From positions 992,001 to 1,056,000 of the forward strand of contig NZ_RCST01000001.1 in assembly GCF_013141865.1 (NCBI RefSeq): a DNA stretch of 64,000 nt. The letters run 5' to 3'. Shown here piece by piece: positions 8,611-18,034 of this stretch. The position numbers and the translations under genes were made by a program. Each line of letters begins with the position of its first letter. The stretch's first letter is position 1. Source of the DNA: Methylomonas sp. ZR1. GTDB taxonomy: Bacteria > Pseudomonadota > Gammaproteobacteria > Methylococcales > Methylomonadaceae. The notes beneath the pieces are model-generated. The model saw only the letters and a list, made by a program, of their open reading frames with translations. It had not been told where the DNA came from and did no database searches.

Positions 8611-10550
8611 TCCCGGAAATCGGCCACTTCGCACTTATCCTGGCCTTGTGCATGGCAATCGTACAAGGCGTCTTACCGATCTTCGGCGCAGCCAAATCGA
8701 TTACCGGTTGGGTGCATGTCGCCAAACCCGCCGCGTTCGGGCAATTGCTGTTCATGGGCCTGGCCTACGGCTGTTTGACCGCCAGTTTCATTAGCCACGA
8801 TTTCTCGGTGGCTTATGTCGCGCAGAACTCCAATACCGCCTTGCCGCTAATTTATTTGATTTCCGGGGTGTGGGGTGCGCATGAAGGTTCCTTGCTGCTG
8901 TGGGCACTGACTTTGTCGATTTGGACCGCGCTGGTCGCGGCATTCAGTGCGCATATTCCCGATGCCACCCGCGCCAGAGTGTTGGGTGTAATGGGCTTGG
9001 TCAGCATCGGCTTTATCCTGTTTTTATTGCTGACCTCCAATCCCTTCGAACGCTTGTTTCCGTTCCCATCTGAAGGCCGCGACTTGAACCCCTTATTGCA
9101 AGACCCAGGCTTGGCGATTCATCCGCCGATGCTGTACATGGGCTATGTAGGCTTCTCGGTGGCTTTCGCGTTTTCGATAGCCGCGTTGCTGGAAGGCAGA
9201 CTCGATGCAGCCTGGGCACGCTGGTCGCGGCCCTGGACCAATATCGCCTGGATGTTTTTAACGCTGGGTATCACGCTGGGCAGTTGGTGGGCCTACTACG
9301 AGTTGGGTTGGGGCGGCTGGTGGTTCTGGGACCCTGTGGAAAACGCCTCGTTCATGCCCTGGCTGGTTGGCACGGCGTTGATTCACTCCCTGGCCGCTAC
9401 CGAGAAACGTGGCGTGTTCAAGACCTGGACCGTGTTGCTGGCGATTTTCGCGTTTTCGTTGAGTTTGCTCGGCACCTTCCTCGTCCGTTCCGGCGTGTTG
9501 ACCTCGGTACATGCCTTCGCCAGCGATCCGGCGCGCGGCTTGTTCATCCTGATCTTTTTGGCCGTGGTAGTCGGCGGTTCACTGCTGTTGTACGCGATTC
9601 GCGCGCCGCAGGTTAAAAGCCATGCCCGTTTTGAACTGGTTTCCAAAGAATCGGTACTTCTAGTGAATAACGTGTTGCTGGTTGTCACTGCCGCCAGCAT
9701 CTTGCTGGGTACGTTGTATCCCTTGGTGGTTGATGCCTTGGGCCTGGGGAAATTGTCGGTTGGCCCTCCTTACTTCAATGCGGTATTTATTCCACTGATG
9801 GCGCCTTTGGCATTGGTGGTTGGCTTGGGCGTGTTGATGCGCTGGAAAAGCGACGATTTGAAAGCGTTGGGCTTACGCGTGCGCTGGTTGATTGCCGCCT
9901 CTGTGGGGCTGGCATTACTGACGCCGTTGCTTATGCCGTTTTATTCCTGGGGCGCGGCTTTGGGTACAGGCTTGGCGTTATGGACTTTGGCGATTACTGC
10001 TTTGGCGTTCAAACAACGTCTGCAAAGCTGGTCAATCGAACGCTTTATACAAATTCCGGCCGGCTTTTACGGCATGACCTTGGCGCATGTCGGCATCGCG
10101 GTGTTTGTGATCGGCATTACCTTTACCTCGGTGTATAGCATCGAACGCGATGTACGTTTGGCACCGGAAGAAACCCTGGATTTGTTCGGTTATGTGTTTC
10201 AGTTTCATGGCGTGAAAAGCACCGAAGGACCCAATTACCGCGCCGAGCAAGGCTATCTGACTGTCAGCCACGCTGGCGAAACCGTCGCCGAGTTATCGCC
10301 GCAAAAACGTGTGTATCGGGTGCAAACCATGCCGATGACCGAAGCGGCTATCGATGCCGGCGTGTTCCGCGATCTCTTCGTGGCCTTAGGTGAGCCTTTA
10401 GATCAACAAGGTGCCTGGAGTTTGCGCGTTTATTACAAAGCCTTTATCCGCTGGATTTGGATGGGCGGGGTGTTCATGGCCCTGGGTGGCCTGATTGCTG
10501 CCAGCGACCGCCGTTACCGTTTGCTTAACAAGCCTCTCCCGCAAAATTAA
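8607..10550 (+). CDS. ccmF: Heme lyase subunit CcmF
   Basis: CcmF, with CcmH and CcmI, ligates heme to the CXXCH cysteines of apocytochromes c. The 647-residue protein has many membrane helices and the WWD heme-handling motif WGGWWFWDPVENASFMPWL. Conserved histidines lie in GAHEGSLLLW and in HSLAATEKRG. Length agrees with E. coli CcmF. It overlaps ccmE by ATGA, and its stop abuts the ccmG ATG (TAATG). Confidence 0.97.
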   Translation: MIPEIGHFALILALCMAIVQGVLPIFGAAKSITGWVHVAKPAAFGQLLFMGLAYGCLTASFISHDFSVAYVAQNSNTALPLIYLISGVWGAHEGSLLLWALTLSIWTALVAAFSAHIPDATRARVLGVMGLVSIGFILFLLLTSNPFERLFPFPSEGRDLNPLLQDPGLAIHPPMLYMGYVGFSVAFAFSIAALLEGRLDAAWARWSRPWTNIAWMFLTLGITLGSWWAYYELGWGGWWFWDPVENASFMPWLVGTALIHSLAATEKRGVFKTWTVLLAIFAFSLSLLGTFLVRSGVLTSVHAFASDPARGLFILIFLAVVVGGSLLLYAIRAPQVKSHARFELVSKESVLLVNNVLLVVTAASILLGTLYPLVVDALGLGKLSVGPPYFNAVFIPLMAPLALVVGLGVLMRWKSDDLKALGLRVRWLIAASVGLALLTPLLMPFYSWGAALGTGLALWTLAITALAFKQRLQSWSIERFIQIPAGFYGMTLAHVGIAVFVIGITFTSVYSIERDVRLAPEETLDLFGYVFQFHGVKSTEGPNYRAEQGYLTVSHAGETVAELSPQKRVYRVQTMPMTEAAIDAGVFRDLFVALGEPLDQQGAWSLRVYYKAFIRWIWMGGVFMALGGLIAASDRRYRLLNKPLPQN

Positions 10551-11080
10551 TGAAATATTTGTTACCGCTGCTGTTGTTCATCGCCTTATCGGTGTTTTTG
10601 GCGATCGGTTTAAAGCTCAATCCCCGGGAAATCCCGTCGCCGCTGATAGACAAACCCGCGCCGGCGTTTAATCTGCCGATTCTGGCAACGCCGGAACAGC
10701 GCCTGAGCCAAACTGATTTTAAAGGTAAAGTCTGGCTGTTGAATGTCTGGGCATCCTGGTGTGTGTCCTGCCGCGAGGAGCATCCTTTGTTGATCGAGCT
10801 AGCCAAGCAAAACAAGGTGTTGCTGGTGGGTTTGAATTATAAGGACGAGGCTCAGGCCGCCAACGCCTGGCTGAGCAAACACGGTAACCCTTATAACGTC
10901 AGCGTGATGGACGCCGATGGCCGAGTGGGTATCGATTACGGCGTCTACGGCGTACCGGAAACCTTCGTGATCGATAAACGCGGCGTGGTGCGTTACAAAC
11001 ATACCGGACCGGCGCAACCCGGCGAACTGGAAAGCATTTTCCTGCCGTTGATTGAAAAATTGGAGGCGGAAAGCGCATGA
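10550..11080 (+). CDS. ccmG: Thiol:disulfide interchange protein CcmG/DsbE
   Basis: CcmG is a membrane-tethered thioredoxin-like reductant that keeps apocytochrome or CcmH cysteines reduced. The 176-residue protein has an N-terminal anchor (about 4-22). Its thioredoxin domain has the active site WASWCVSCREEHP, cysteines 71 and 74, and the cis-proline segment YGVYGVPETFVID. It lies between ccmF and ccmH with one- and four-base overlaps. Confidence 0.96.
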   Translation: MKYLLPLLLFIALSVFLAIGLKLNPREIPSPLIDKPAPAFNLPILATPEQRLSQTDFKGKVWLLNVWASWCVSCREEHPLLIELAKQNKVLLVGLNYKDEAQAANAWLSKHGNPYNVSVMDADGRVGIDYGVYGVPETFVIDKRGVVRYKHTGPAQPGELESIFLPLIEKLEAESA

Positions 11081-11532
11081 AAACTCTCTACGCCTTGATC
11101 TTGTGCTTGTTTGTCTATCAAGCCCAAGCCGAGATCGAATACCGCGACTTCAAACAACCCGAGCAGGAGCAGGCTTACCAAACCCTGATTTCCGAGCTGC
11201 GCTGCCTGGTCTGTCAAAATCAAACCATCGCTGATTCTAACGCCGACCTGGCCAAGGACTTACGCCGCCAAGTCTACGAAATGCTGCAGCAAGGCAAATC
11301 TCGGCAGGACATCGTCGATTTCATGACCGACCGTTACGGCGACTTCGTGATGTACAAACCGGCCTTGAAATTGAAAACCCTATTGCTTTGGTTGGGCCCG
11401 GTCCTGTTCCTGGTCATCGGCTTGGCGACAGTATGGGTATTACGCAGTAAAACCGGGAGCGTCAGCGCACAGCTAAGCAAAGAGCAGCAGGCCAAGCTAA
11501 ACAGCATTTTGGAAAAAGGTGACGACGCGTGA
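11077..11532 (+). CDS. ccmH: Cytochrome c biogenesis protein CcmH
   Basis: CcmH supplies the thiol pair that presents the apocytochrome CXXCH to the heme lyase. The 151-residue protein has a signal peptide (cleavage after about residue 18, YQAQA). The LRCLVCQNQ motif gives Cys43 and Cys46, and a membrane helix follows at about 103-125. Here CcmH and CcmI are separate genes, unlike the fused E. coli CcmH. It overlaps ccmG and ccmI by four bases each. Confidence 0.96.
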   Translation: MKTLYALILCLFVYQAQAEIEYRDFKQPEQEQAYQTLISELRCLVCQNQTIADSNADLAKDLRRQVYEMLQQGKSRQDIVDFMTDRYGDFVMYKPALKLKTLLLWLGPVLFLVIGLATVWVLRSKTGSVSAQLSKEQQAKLNSILEKGDDA

Positions 11533-12737
11533 ATCTTGAGTTTTGGCTAGTGATAGTCGGTTTAATCGTGCTCGCGTTGTTGGTGCTGTTGCCGCCCTTG
11601 TTCAAAAAAACACCGCTACGCTACGCCGACGGCGAGCAACGCAATACCGCAATTGCTCGCCAGCAATTGGCCGAGCTTAAACTGCAATTGCAAAATGGCG
11701 TATTGTCGCAGGAGCAGTACGATGCCCAGTATCGCGAATTGCAACTGACTCTGCTGGATGACCTGGAAGACGATGTGCCGGCCGCGTCTAGCGCCAAAAC
11801 CGGCCGTTGGATAGTGCCGGTCGTGGCGATTACGGTACCGCTGTTAAGTCTGTTTTTATATGGCTTGCTCGGCGAACCGCAAGCCTTGGTCAAAGCCGAA
11901 TTGGCGGCCAACAATCAAAAAGTGGCCGACAATGTCAAAAGCATGGTCAACAAACTGATAGAGCGTCTAAAACAGCATCCGGAAGATTTGGAAGGCTGGA
12001 TGATGTTGGGCCGAGCTTATGTTTACGCGCAGCAATATCAGGATGCCGCCAACGTATTTGCCGAGCTGAATCGCCGTAAACCCAACGAGCCGGCGGTGAT
12101 GCTGCATTATGCCGACGCCTTGTCGATGGCGCGTAACGGCCAAATGGACGGCGAACCAAGCGAGCTGGTGGAAAGAGCCTTAAAGCTGGTGCCGGAAGAC
12201 CACACTGCGTTATGGCTGGCGGGCATGGCCAAAGCTGAAGCCGGGGATTTTGCCCAGGCAATCACGCATTGGAAGAAATTATCCGCTCTGCTGCCTGCCG
12301 ACGACGAATCCCAGGCGCAATTGCAAAAAATGATACAAATGGCTGAAGCGGAGCAGCAAAAACCGCAAGCGCCGGCATCATCGGCGGCGGCTATCGATAT
12401 TACTGTGAAAGTCGAATTGGATGCGGCAGTCAAAGCCAAAGCTGAACCGCAACACACCGTGTTTATCTATGCTCAGGCCGTCAACGGTCCGAAAATGCCA
12501 CTGGCCATCGTCCGGAAACAAGTCGCTGACCTGCCGGCCAGCGTGGTGCTGAACGACAGCATGGCGATGCAGCCGCAAACCCATCTGGCCGATTTCAAGC
12601 AGCTGCGCATCGTCGCGCGGATTTCCAAAACCGGTAACGCGATGCCGCAAGCCGGCGATTTGATCGGCACGGCGCAGCTGGATTCTGTGTCGGGCAATCC
12701 AAGCATCGGTATTGTCATCAATCAAGAAGTGCAGTAA
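11529..12737 (+). CDS. ccmI: Apocytochrome chaperone CcmI (TPR protein)
   Basis: CcmI holds the C-terminal end of apocytochromes c during heme ligation. The 402-residue protein has two membrane helices (about 5-22 and 95-115) and a cytoplasmic loop rich in leucine and glutamine between them. A periplasmic TPR region follows (LEGWMMLGRAYVYAQQYQDA at about 155-174), then a C-terminal beta-rich domain. GTG 11529 starts it, overlapping the ccmH stop. Its TAA stop shares a base with the hemN ATG. Confidence 0.93.
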   Translation: MNLEFWLVIVGLIVLALLVLLPPLFKKTPLRYADGEQRNTAIARQQLAELKLQLQNGVLSQEQYDAQYRELQLTLLDDLEDDVPAASSAKTGRWIVPVVAITVPLLSLFLYGLLGEPQALVKAELAANNQKVADNVKSMVNKLIERLKQHPEDLEGWMMLGRAYVYAQQYQDAANVFAELNRRKPNEPAVMLHYADALSMARNGQMDGEPSELVERALKLVPEDHTALWLAGMAKAEAGDFAQAITHWKKLSALLPADDESQAQLQKMIQMAEAEQQKPQAPASSAAAIDITVKVELDAAVKAKAEPQHTVFIYAQAVNGPKMPLAIVRKQVADLPASVVLNDSMAMQPQTHLADFKQLRIVARISKTGNAMPQAGDLIGTAQLDSVSGNPSIGIVINQEVQ

Positions 12738-14116
12738 TGGACCAATCAATTCAATTCGACCTGGACCTGATCAAACGTTACGACAAGTCCGGGCCGCGTT
12801 ACACCTCGTACCCCACCGCGCTGGAATTGCACGAGGGCTTCGGCGAAGCCGAGTATTTGCAGCATATTCAAAAATCCAACACCGCTGGCGGGCCGTTGTC
12901 GCTGTACTTTCACATCCCGTTTTGCGATACGGTGTGTTTTTATTGCGCCTGCAACAAAATCGTCACCAAAAATCGCGCCCACGCCGTGCCTTACCTGGAT
13001 AACTTGTGCCGTGAAGTGGCGATGCAAGGTGCGTTATTCGACAAGAGCCGCTCGGTTAATCAGCTGCATTGGGGCGGCGGTACGCCGACGTTTTTGAATT
13101 ATGAGCAAATGAAACGCTTGATGGATACCACCCGCGCGCATTTCAATTTGCATGACGACGACAGCGGAGAATATTCGATAGAAGTCGATCCGCGCGAAAC
13201 CAATGACCTGACCATCGCCCAATTACGCGAACTGGGCTTTAACCGCATTAGTTTGGGCTTGCAGGATTTCGATCCGGACGTGCAAAAAGCCGTCAACCGC
13301 CTGCAAAGCAAGGAACAAACCTTTGCGGTGTTGGAAGCCGCACGCAAGGAAGGCTTTCGCTCAACTAACATCGATTTGATCTACGGTCTGCCGCTGCAAA
13401 CCGAACAAACCTTTGCCCACACGCTGGAGCAAGTGCTGACCTACGCGCCGGATCGATTTTCGATCTTCAACTACGCCCACATGCCCAGTCGCTTCAAAAC
13501 CCAGCGGCAAATCAACGACGCCGATTTGCCATCGCCGGCGGTGAAACTGGAAATCCTGCAAATGGTCGGGCAAAAACTCACCGATGCCGGCTACGTTTAC
13601 ATCGGCATGGACCACTTTGCCAAGCCGGATGACGAACTGGCCGTGGCGCAACGCGAAGGCAAGTTGTACCGCAACTTCCAGGGCTACTCTACCCATTCCG
13701 ACTGTGACTTGGTGGGCTTGGGCGTGACCTCCATCGGCCGGGTCGGCGACGCCTACATGCAAAATTACAAGGAACTGGACGAATACGACGCGGCCATCTC
13801 GCAAGGCAAATTACCGGTATTTCGCGGCGTGGACTTGGATGAAGACGACAAATTGCGCCGGGCGGTAATCACCCAACTGATTTGCCATTTCGAACTGACT
13901 TTCAGCAAAATCGAAACCGAGTTTGCTATCGATTTTGCCGAGTATTTTGCGCCCGAGCTGGAAAACCTGAAGCTGATGAAAGCCGACGGTTTACTGGATT
14001 TAGACGCCGACGGCATTCAAGTATCCACCGCCGGCCGCCTGTTGATCCGCAATATCTGCATGGTGTTTGACAAATACCTGGCGCGGAAACAGCAGCAATT
14101 TTCTAAAGTGATCTGA
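12737..14116 (+). CDS. hemN: Oxygen-independent coproporphyrinogen III oxidase
   Basis: HemN is a cytoplasmic radical SAM enzyme that decarboxylates coproporphyrinogen III to protoporphyrinogen IX without oxygen. The 459-residue protein has the iron-sulfur motif CDTVCFYCAC (Cys63, Cys67, Cys70 plus Cys72) and the GGGTPTFL motif, as in the true HemN subclass rather than HemW. Its ATG overlaps the ccmI stop by one base, so heme synthesis is coupled to cytochrome c maturation in one operon. Confidence 0.96.
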   Translation: MDQSIQFDLDLIKRYDKSGPRYTSYPTALELHEGFGEAEYLQHIQKSNTAGGPLSLYFHIPFCDTVCFYCACNKIVTKNRAHAVPYLDNLCREVAMQGALFDKSRSVNQLHWGGGTPTFLNYEQMKRLMDTTRAHFNLHDDDSGEYSIEVDPRETNDLTIAQLRELGFNRISLGLQDFDPDVQKAVNRLQSKEQTFAVLEAARKEGFRSTNIDLIYGLPLQTEQTFAHTLEQVLTYAPDRFSIFNYAHMPSRFKTQRQINDADLPSPAVKLEILQMVGQKLTDAGYVYIGMDHFAKPDDELAVAQREGKLYRNFQGYSTHSDCDLVGLGVTSIGRVGDAYMQNYKELDEYDAAISQGKLPVFRGVDLDEDDKLRRAVITQLICHFELTFSKIETEFAIDFAEYFAPELENLKLMKADGLLDLDADGIQVSTAGRLLIRNICMVFDKYLARKQQQFSKVI

Positions 14117-14416
14117 GCCAAGGCGCGGAGTGGGTTTCCGAATTGATAACCCGATAAAGCGCGTTGAGTCGTCCCAACACAGCTTAACTTTACTTTAAGG
14201 GATTTGAGCAAATGTCTTGATCCCGGTGCGGAAGCGAGTATCCAGTGCCGTGGATGGTAAGCTCGGCCCCATCTGTGGTGACGCGACTTTGGCAATCCCA
14301 GACCAAATCATGCACACCTTTCAGCGTCTGACAACGTAGAATTAAGCGGGAATATGAATCCCCCGGTTTTGCCGGGGGATGTTTACAAATTATTTTGGCC
14401 GGTCGGGGCGATGGGT
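14117..14416. other. Intergenic region between hemN and ald
   Basis: The two genes are convergent here. The stretch holds the hairpin at 14358-14380 and no convincing gene. On the minus strand, 14195-14324 can be read as a short run containing GVHDLVW, loosely like the end of a cation diffusion facilitator. It is too short and lacks a start, so I do not call it. Confidence 0.6.
14358..14380. terminator. Hairpin between hemN and ald, possible shared terminator
   Basis: A perfect 9-bp G+C-rich stem (14358-14366 with 14372-14380) has a five-base loop. It lies between the convergent ends of hemN and ald. Neither side has a clean T-run, so its role as a terminator for either strand is uncertain. 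Confidence 0.45.
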
Positions 14417-15532
14417 TCAGCTCAGAAACTGCTCCGGCGGCAAATAATTAAAACCAAACGCATCGGCAATCCCTTGGCAAGTAACGTTACCGCCCACGAT
14501 ATTCAAGCCTTTCAGTAACGCCGAATTGTCCCGCAATGCTTGTTGCCAGCCTTTATTGGCGAGTTGTAGAGCATAGGGCAGGGTGGCGTTGGTTAACGCC
14601 AGGGTCGAAGTGCGCGGTACAGCGCCGGGCATGTTGGCAACGGCATAATGCACGACATTGTCGATGACATAAATCGGATCGGCGTGGGTAGTGGGGTGGG
14701 TGGTTTCCACGCAGCCGCCTTGGTCCACCGCGACATCGACGATGACCGCGCCGGGTTGCATCGATTTTAAATCGTCGGCCCGGATCAGCTTGGGTGCTGC
14801 GGCCCCGGTGACCAATACGCCGCCGATGACCAGGTCCGCCGTGCGAATTTGTTCCAGGATGGCATGACGGCTGGAAAACAACAGCTGCACGTTGGCCGGC
14901 AAAATGTCGCTAAGTTGGCGCAGACGCTCCAGCGACAAATCCATGACTGTGACTTGCGCGCCTAAACCTGCCGCCATTTTTGCCGCCTGCGTGCCGACCA
15001 CTCCGCCGCCCAAAATCAACACTTTGGCCGGTAATACCCCCGGTACGCCGCCGAGCAACATGCCGCGGCCGCCGTACAGTTTTTCCAGATAATGCGCGCC
15101 TTCTTGCACCGCCAGTCGGCCGGCTACCTCCGACATTGGCGTCAGCAAGGGTAACTCGCCGGTCGGCAACTGCACGGTCTCGTAGGCGATACAGGTAGCG
15201 CCGGATGCCAGATGTGCTTCGGTTAACGGGCGGTTGGCGGCAAAGTGAAAATAGGTAAACAGGGTTTGTCCGGGATGAATCCGCGACCATTCGGGTTCTA
15301 TCGGTTCCTTGACCTTGATAATCATCTCAGCGGAGTCCCAAACCGGCTCCGGACCGTCCATCAACTGCGCGCCGGCAGCCTGGTATAGCGCGTCTTCGAA
15401 ACCGGCGCCAACGCCGGCGCCGCTTTCCATCGTCACGCTATGGCCGGCGCTCACCAACGCGGCAACGCCGGACGGTACCACCGATACCCGGTTTTCGTTG
15501 GGTTTGATTTCCTTGGGTATACCGATTTTCAT
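14417..15532 (-). CDS. ald: Alanine dehydrogenase
   Basis: Ald interconverts L-alanine with pyruvate and ammonia using NAD. In methanotrophs it is often used for ammonium assimilation. From ATG 15532 the protein is 371 residues, the standard length, beginning MKIGIPKEIKPNENRVS. The nucleotide-binding segment is KVLILGGGVVGTQAAKMA, and the catalytic region includes HFAANRPLTEAH. The start is preferred to one 93 bases upstream because AGAGGTG lies about five bases before it. Divergent from the HerA-like gene. Confidence 0.96.
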   Translation of the reverse strand: MKIGIPKEIKPNENRVSVVPSGVAALVSAGHSVTMESGAGVGAGFEDALYQAAGAQLMDGPEPVWDSAEMIIKVKEPIEPEWSRIHPGQTLFTYFHFAANRPLTEAHLASGATCIAYETVQLPTGELPLLTPMSEVAGRLAVQEGAHYLEKLYGGRGMLLGGVPGVLPAKVLILGGGVVGTQAAKMAAGLGAQVTVMDLSLERLRQLSDILPANVQLLFSSRHAILEQIRTADLVIGGVLVTGAAAPKLIRADDLKSMQPGAVIVDVAVDQGGCVETTHPTTHADPIYVIDNVVHYAVANMPGAVPRTSTLALTNATLPYALQLANKGWQQALRDNSALLKGLNIVGGNVTCQGIADAFGFNYLPPEQFLS

Positions 15533-15795
15533 ATTCACCTCTTGTGCAATATTAAATGATGCCGGTTTGATGACAGCAATAATCAGACCGTATGGCTTTG
15601 TCAGCCAAAAGTGCCAAATGTTCAACGACTTACTCTTACGAGCCTAGCGCCATGTTGTCGCGTTTGTAGCGATTTGTTTGCCATTTTGGCGCAAAACCGC
15701 TGTGCTGTCCCAGGTGGTTGCATAGATTGCTCTGGACGGGACGGGCCGTAAAAATCGTCTAAGCTTAGCCCAGCGGCTTTACCAGAGAGAACATC

Positions 15796-17457
15796 ATGAC
15801 CCAACAAACGCAAAACATCCTGATCGGCCATTTAACCGAAGTCAGAGGCGACGGTATGGATGCCCGTATCACTGAAGAACATTCAACAGCGGCGCCCATC
15901 ATCAAACTCGGCGATGAAGAAATCCTGGCCGGCCATATCGGTTCGTACGTGGTGATCAGGCAGTCGCATATAGGCGTGTTGGCGCTGGTGTTCAAAATGT
16001 GGGAACGCGATCGTTTCGACGCTGCCGGCAATCGTGCAACCGACCGTTTTATTGCCTTAATCCCGGTCGGCGAGTTGAACGAAAACAATATCTTCATTCG
16101 CGGCGTGCGGCATTATCCGACGCCGGGCGCGGCGGTTTATGCGGTTGGGCTCAGCGAGATCAACGCGATTTTTTCCAAATTCCGCGATTACGAATTTTTT
16201 ATTGGGCAGCTGGCCAGTCACAAGGATTATCACCTGAGCCTGGACCCACGTGCGTTGTTTGGCCGGCATTTTGCGATTATCGGTCAATCCGGTTCCGGTA
16301 AATCCTGGACCGTCACCAGCTTGATCCAGCACACCATGAAAGCCATGCCTAAGACCCATATGATCATGCTGGATCTGCACGGCGAATACTGTTGGAAACG
16401 ACCAGATGGCAGTATCGAATCGGCATTTCCCGAAGAGCAAGTCAATTACGTTGATGCCATGGATTTGGAGATGCCGTACTGGATGATGTCCTATGCTGAG
16501 TTGGTGGACTTGTTCATTGATCGCGATGACAGAGGGGCCTCGATGCAGATGTCTTTCATGCGCGAAGTGCTGCAACAATTGAAGCGTAAGGAAGCCAAAG
16601 CCATTGGTCTAGGCGTGGTATCGATAGACACGCCGATTTATTTTTCGCTGGCGGAAATGTATATGCAATTCAAGGCCGCCAACGAGGAGCGTAAAGACTT
16701 TGGCAAAACCAAGGGCGCCTTATTCGGCCAGTTCGATGAGTTTTTGGTGACGATGCAGAGCCGTTTCAACGACGTGCGTTACGACTTTTTGTTAAAACCC
16801 AAAAAACGCAACAACTCGGCCAGCATGGCGGATTTGCTCAGGCAATTCGTCGGTCTGGGGCAAAAAAAGGCCAACATCACGGTGGTCGATCTCAGTTCCG
16901 TACCGACCGACGTGCGGCCGGCGGTGTCCGCGCAAGTCGGGCGGTTGGCGTATGAGTTCAACTACTGGAACCCGCGCCGCCGCGAATTTCCGATCACGCT
17001 AATCTGCGAAGAAGCGCATGCCTATATCCCGCGCGAAAAAGGCGGCCAATTCGACGGCACCAAGCGGATGATGGAGCGGATCGCCAAGGAAGGCCGGAAA
17101 TACGGGGTCTCTATCGGCGTGGTTAGCCAACGGCCCACCGAACTGTCGGAAACCATGCTGGCGCAATGCAGCTCGTTTATTTGTTTGCGCACCACCAATC
17201 CGGACGACCAGCAGTATATTCGCGGCCTAGTGCCGGAGGCCGAGGGCGATTTGGCGGATATTCTTAGTTCGCTCGGCCGGGGGGAAGCGCTAGTGCTGGG
17301 CGAAGCGGCGCCGCTGCCGACCCGGGTCCAAATCTACCGGCCCAATCCGGAACCGAAAAGTAACGATGTCGATTACTACACTAGCTGGCGCGAAGGCCCG
17401 GATGACCTGGATGTGGAAGGTATCGTCGCGAACTGGCGGACGCAGAATCGGCATTAA
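15796..17457 (+). CDS. HerA-type ATPase / bipolar DNA translocase (DUF87)
   Basis: A 553-residue hexameric ATPase of the HerA/FtsK superfamily. The N-terminal beta-barrel HAS domain (ILIGHLTEVRGDG, about 8-20) is followed by the motor domain. Walker A is GQSGSGKS (163-170), the Walker B region is ITLICEEAHAYIP (near 400), and a sensor-like segment reads GVVSQRPTELSETML. HerA normally works with the nuclease NurA in end resection, and some bacterial relatives are anti-phage components (HerA with SIR2 or DUF4297 partners). Neither partner is adjacent here. The gene stands alone, so its partner and role are open. Confidence 0.85.
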   Translation: MTQQTQNILIGHLTEVRGDGMDARITEEHSTAAPIIKLGDEEILAGHIGSYVVIRQSHIGVLALVFKMWERDRFDAAGNRATDRFIALIPVGELNENNIFIRGVRHYPTPGAAVYAVGLSEINAIFSKFRDYEFFIGQLASHKDYHLSLDPRALFGRHFAIIGQSGSGKSWTVTSLIQHTMKAMPKTHMIMLDLHGEYCWKRPDGSIESAFPEEQVNYVDAMDLEMPYWMMSYAELVDLFIDRDDRGASMQMSFMREVLQQLKRKEAKAIGLGVVSIDTPIYFSLAEMYMQFKAANEERKDFGKTKGALFGQFDEFLVTMQSRFNDVRYDFLLKPKKRNNSASMADLLRQFVGLGQKKANITVVDLSSVPTDVRPAVSAQVGRLAYEFNYWNPRRREFPITLICEEAHAYIPREKGGQFDGTKRMMERIAKEGRKYGVSIGVVSQRPTELSETMLAQCSSFICLRTTNPDDQQYIRGLVPEAEGDLADILSSLGRGEALVLGEAAPLPTRVQIYRPNPEPKSNDVDYYTSWREGPDDLDVEGIVANWRTQNRH

Positions 17458-17706
17458 AAAGGGGGTATCTCGTGGTTTCTATTCCAGCCAGGAAGAAGAG
17501 GCCCTATGAGATGATCGTTAACCATTGATCGCCAAGCTCGCCGGGGGTAAGTCAGTCATGTCTATGCTGTTCGTTTGTGGGATCGGGCCACAGCAAGTGC
17601 GAATGCTGCGAGCTTAGTTTGGGTGTTGTAGCGGGCCGGCGTTGCTTTTGCAGATAAGATCATCTATGCGCAACAGTGATTGGTCGGGAAACCGACAGTA
17701 ATCAAC

Positions 17707-17913
17707 TCAAACCAAGTCACAGGTATCAAAAAACAGTTCCAATCTATCCAGCTCACAGTTGGCTAACTCCAGTGCGGCATCGAAGGTTTGAACATCATCG
17801 GCTTGCGCCGCGATGTCCAGCATCAGATCGCACATGCTTCCGGTTTTAAGCAGAGAGTCATGCTTTTTTCCAATGTTTTCCAGTTGGTCTTCCGTTATTA
17901 GGTAAATTTTCAT
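17707..17913 (-). CDS. Small acidic hypothetical protein
   Basis: A 68-residue acidic protein (MKIYLITEDQLENIGKKHD at the start, ending FFDTCDLV) with no recognised family. AAGGA lies seven bases before the ATG, which supports translation. No membrane segment or signal peptide is seen. The upstream minus-strand frame at 17858-18034 overlaps its start, so the two could be coupled. Confidence 0.55.
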   Translation of the reverse strand: MKIYLITEDQLENIGKKHDSLLKTGSMCDLMLDIAAQADDVQTFDAALELANCELDRLELFFDTCDLV

Positions 17914-18034
17914 TTCTATGTCCTTGGCAGCCTGAATTTAACAGCAATTGATCTTGTGTTTCCAAATTAAGTTTTTTGGCAACGTCCTCTGCCGGTTTTT
18001 GCGATGCAAATAACAAATGGCGAGTGTTGTGCAT
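17858..18034 (-). CDS. Possible 58-residue protein overlapping the next gene
   Basis: This short minus-strand frame reads MHNTRHLLFASQKPAEDVAKK and on, with protein-like composition. An AAGG ribosome binding site lies seven bases before its ATG. The same frame stays open upstream without another usual start codon, so the true start may be earlier or the gene may be a remnant. It overlaps the 68-residue gene by 56 bases in another frame. No family is recognised. Confidence 0.35.
   Translation of the reverse strand: MHNTRHLLFASQKPAEDVAKKLNLETQDQLLLNSGCQGHRNENLPNNGRPTGKHWKKA

Noticed and set aside
14195..14324. Minus-strand run with GVHDLVW, resembling the end of a cation diffusion facilitator
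   Set aside because: Too short, the expected VHDLHVW motif is altered, and there is no start codon; similarity may be chance.
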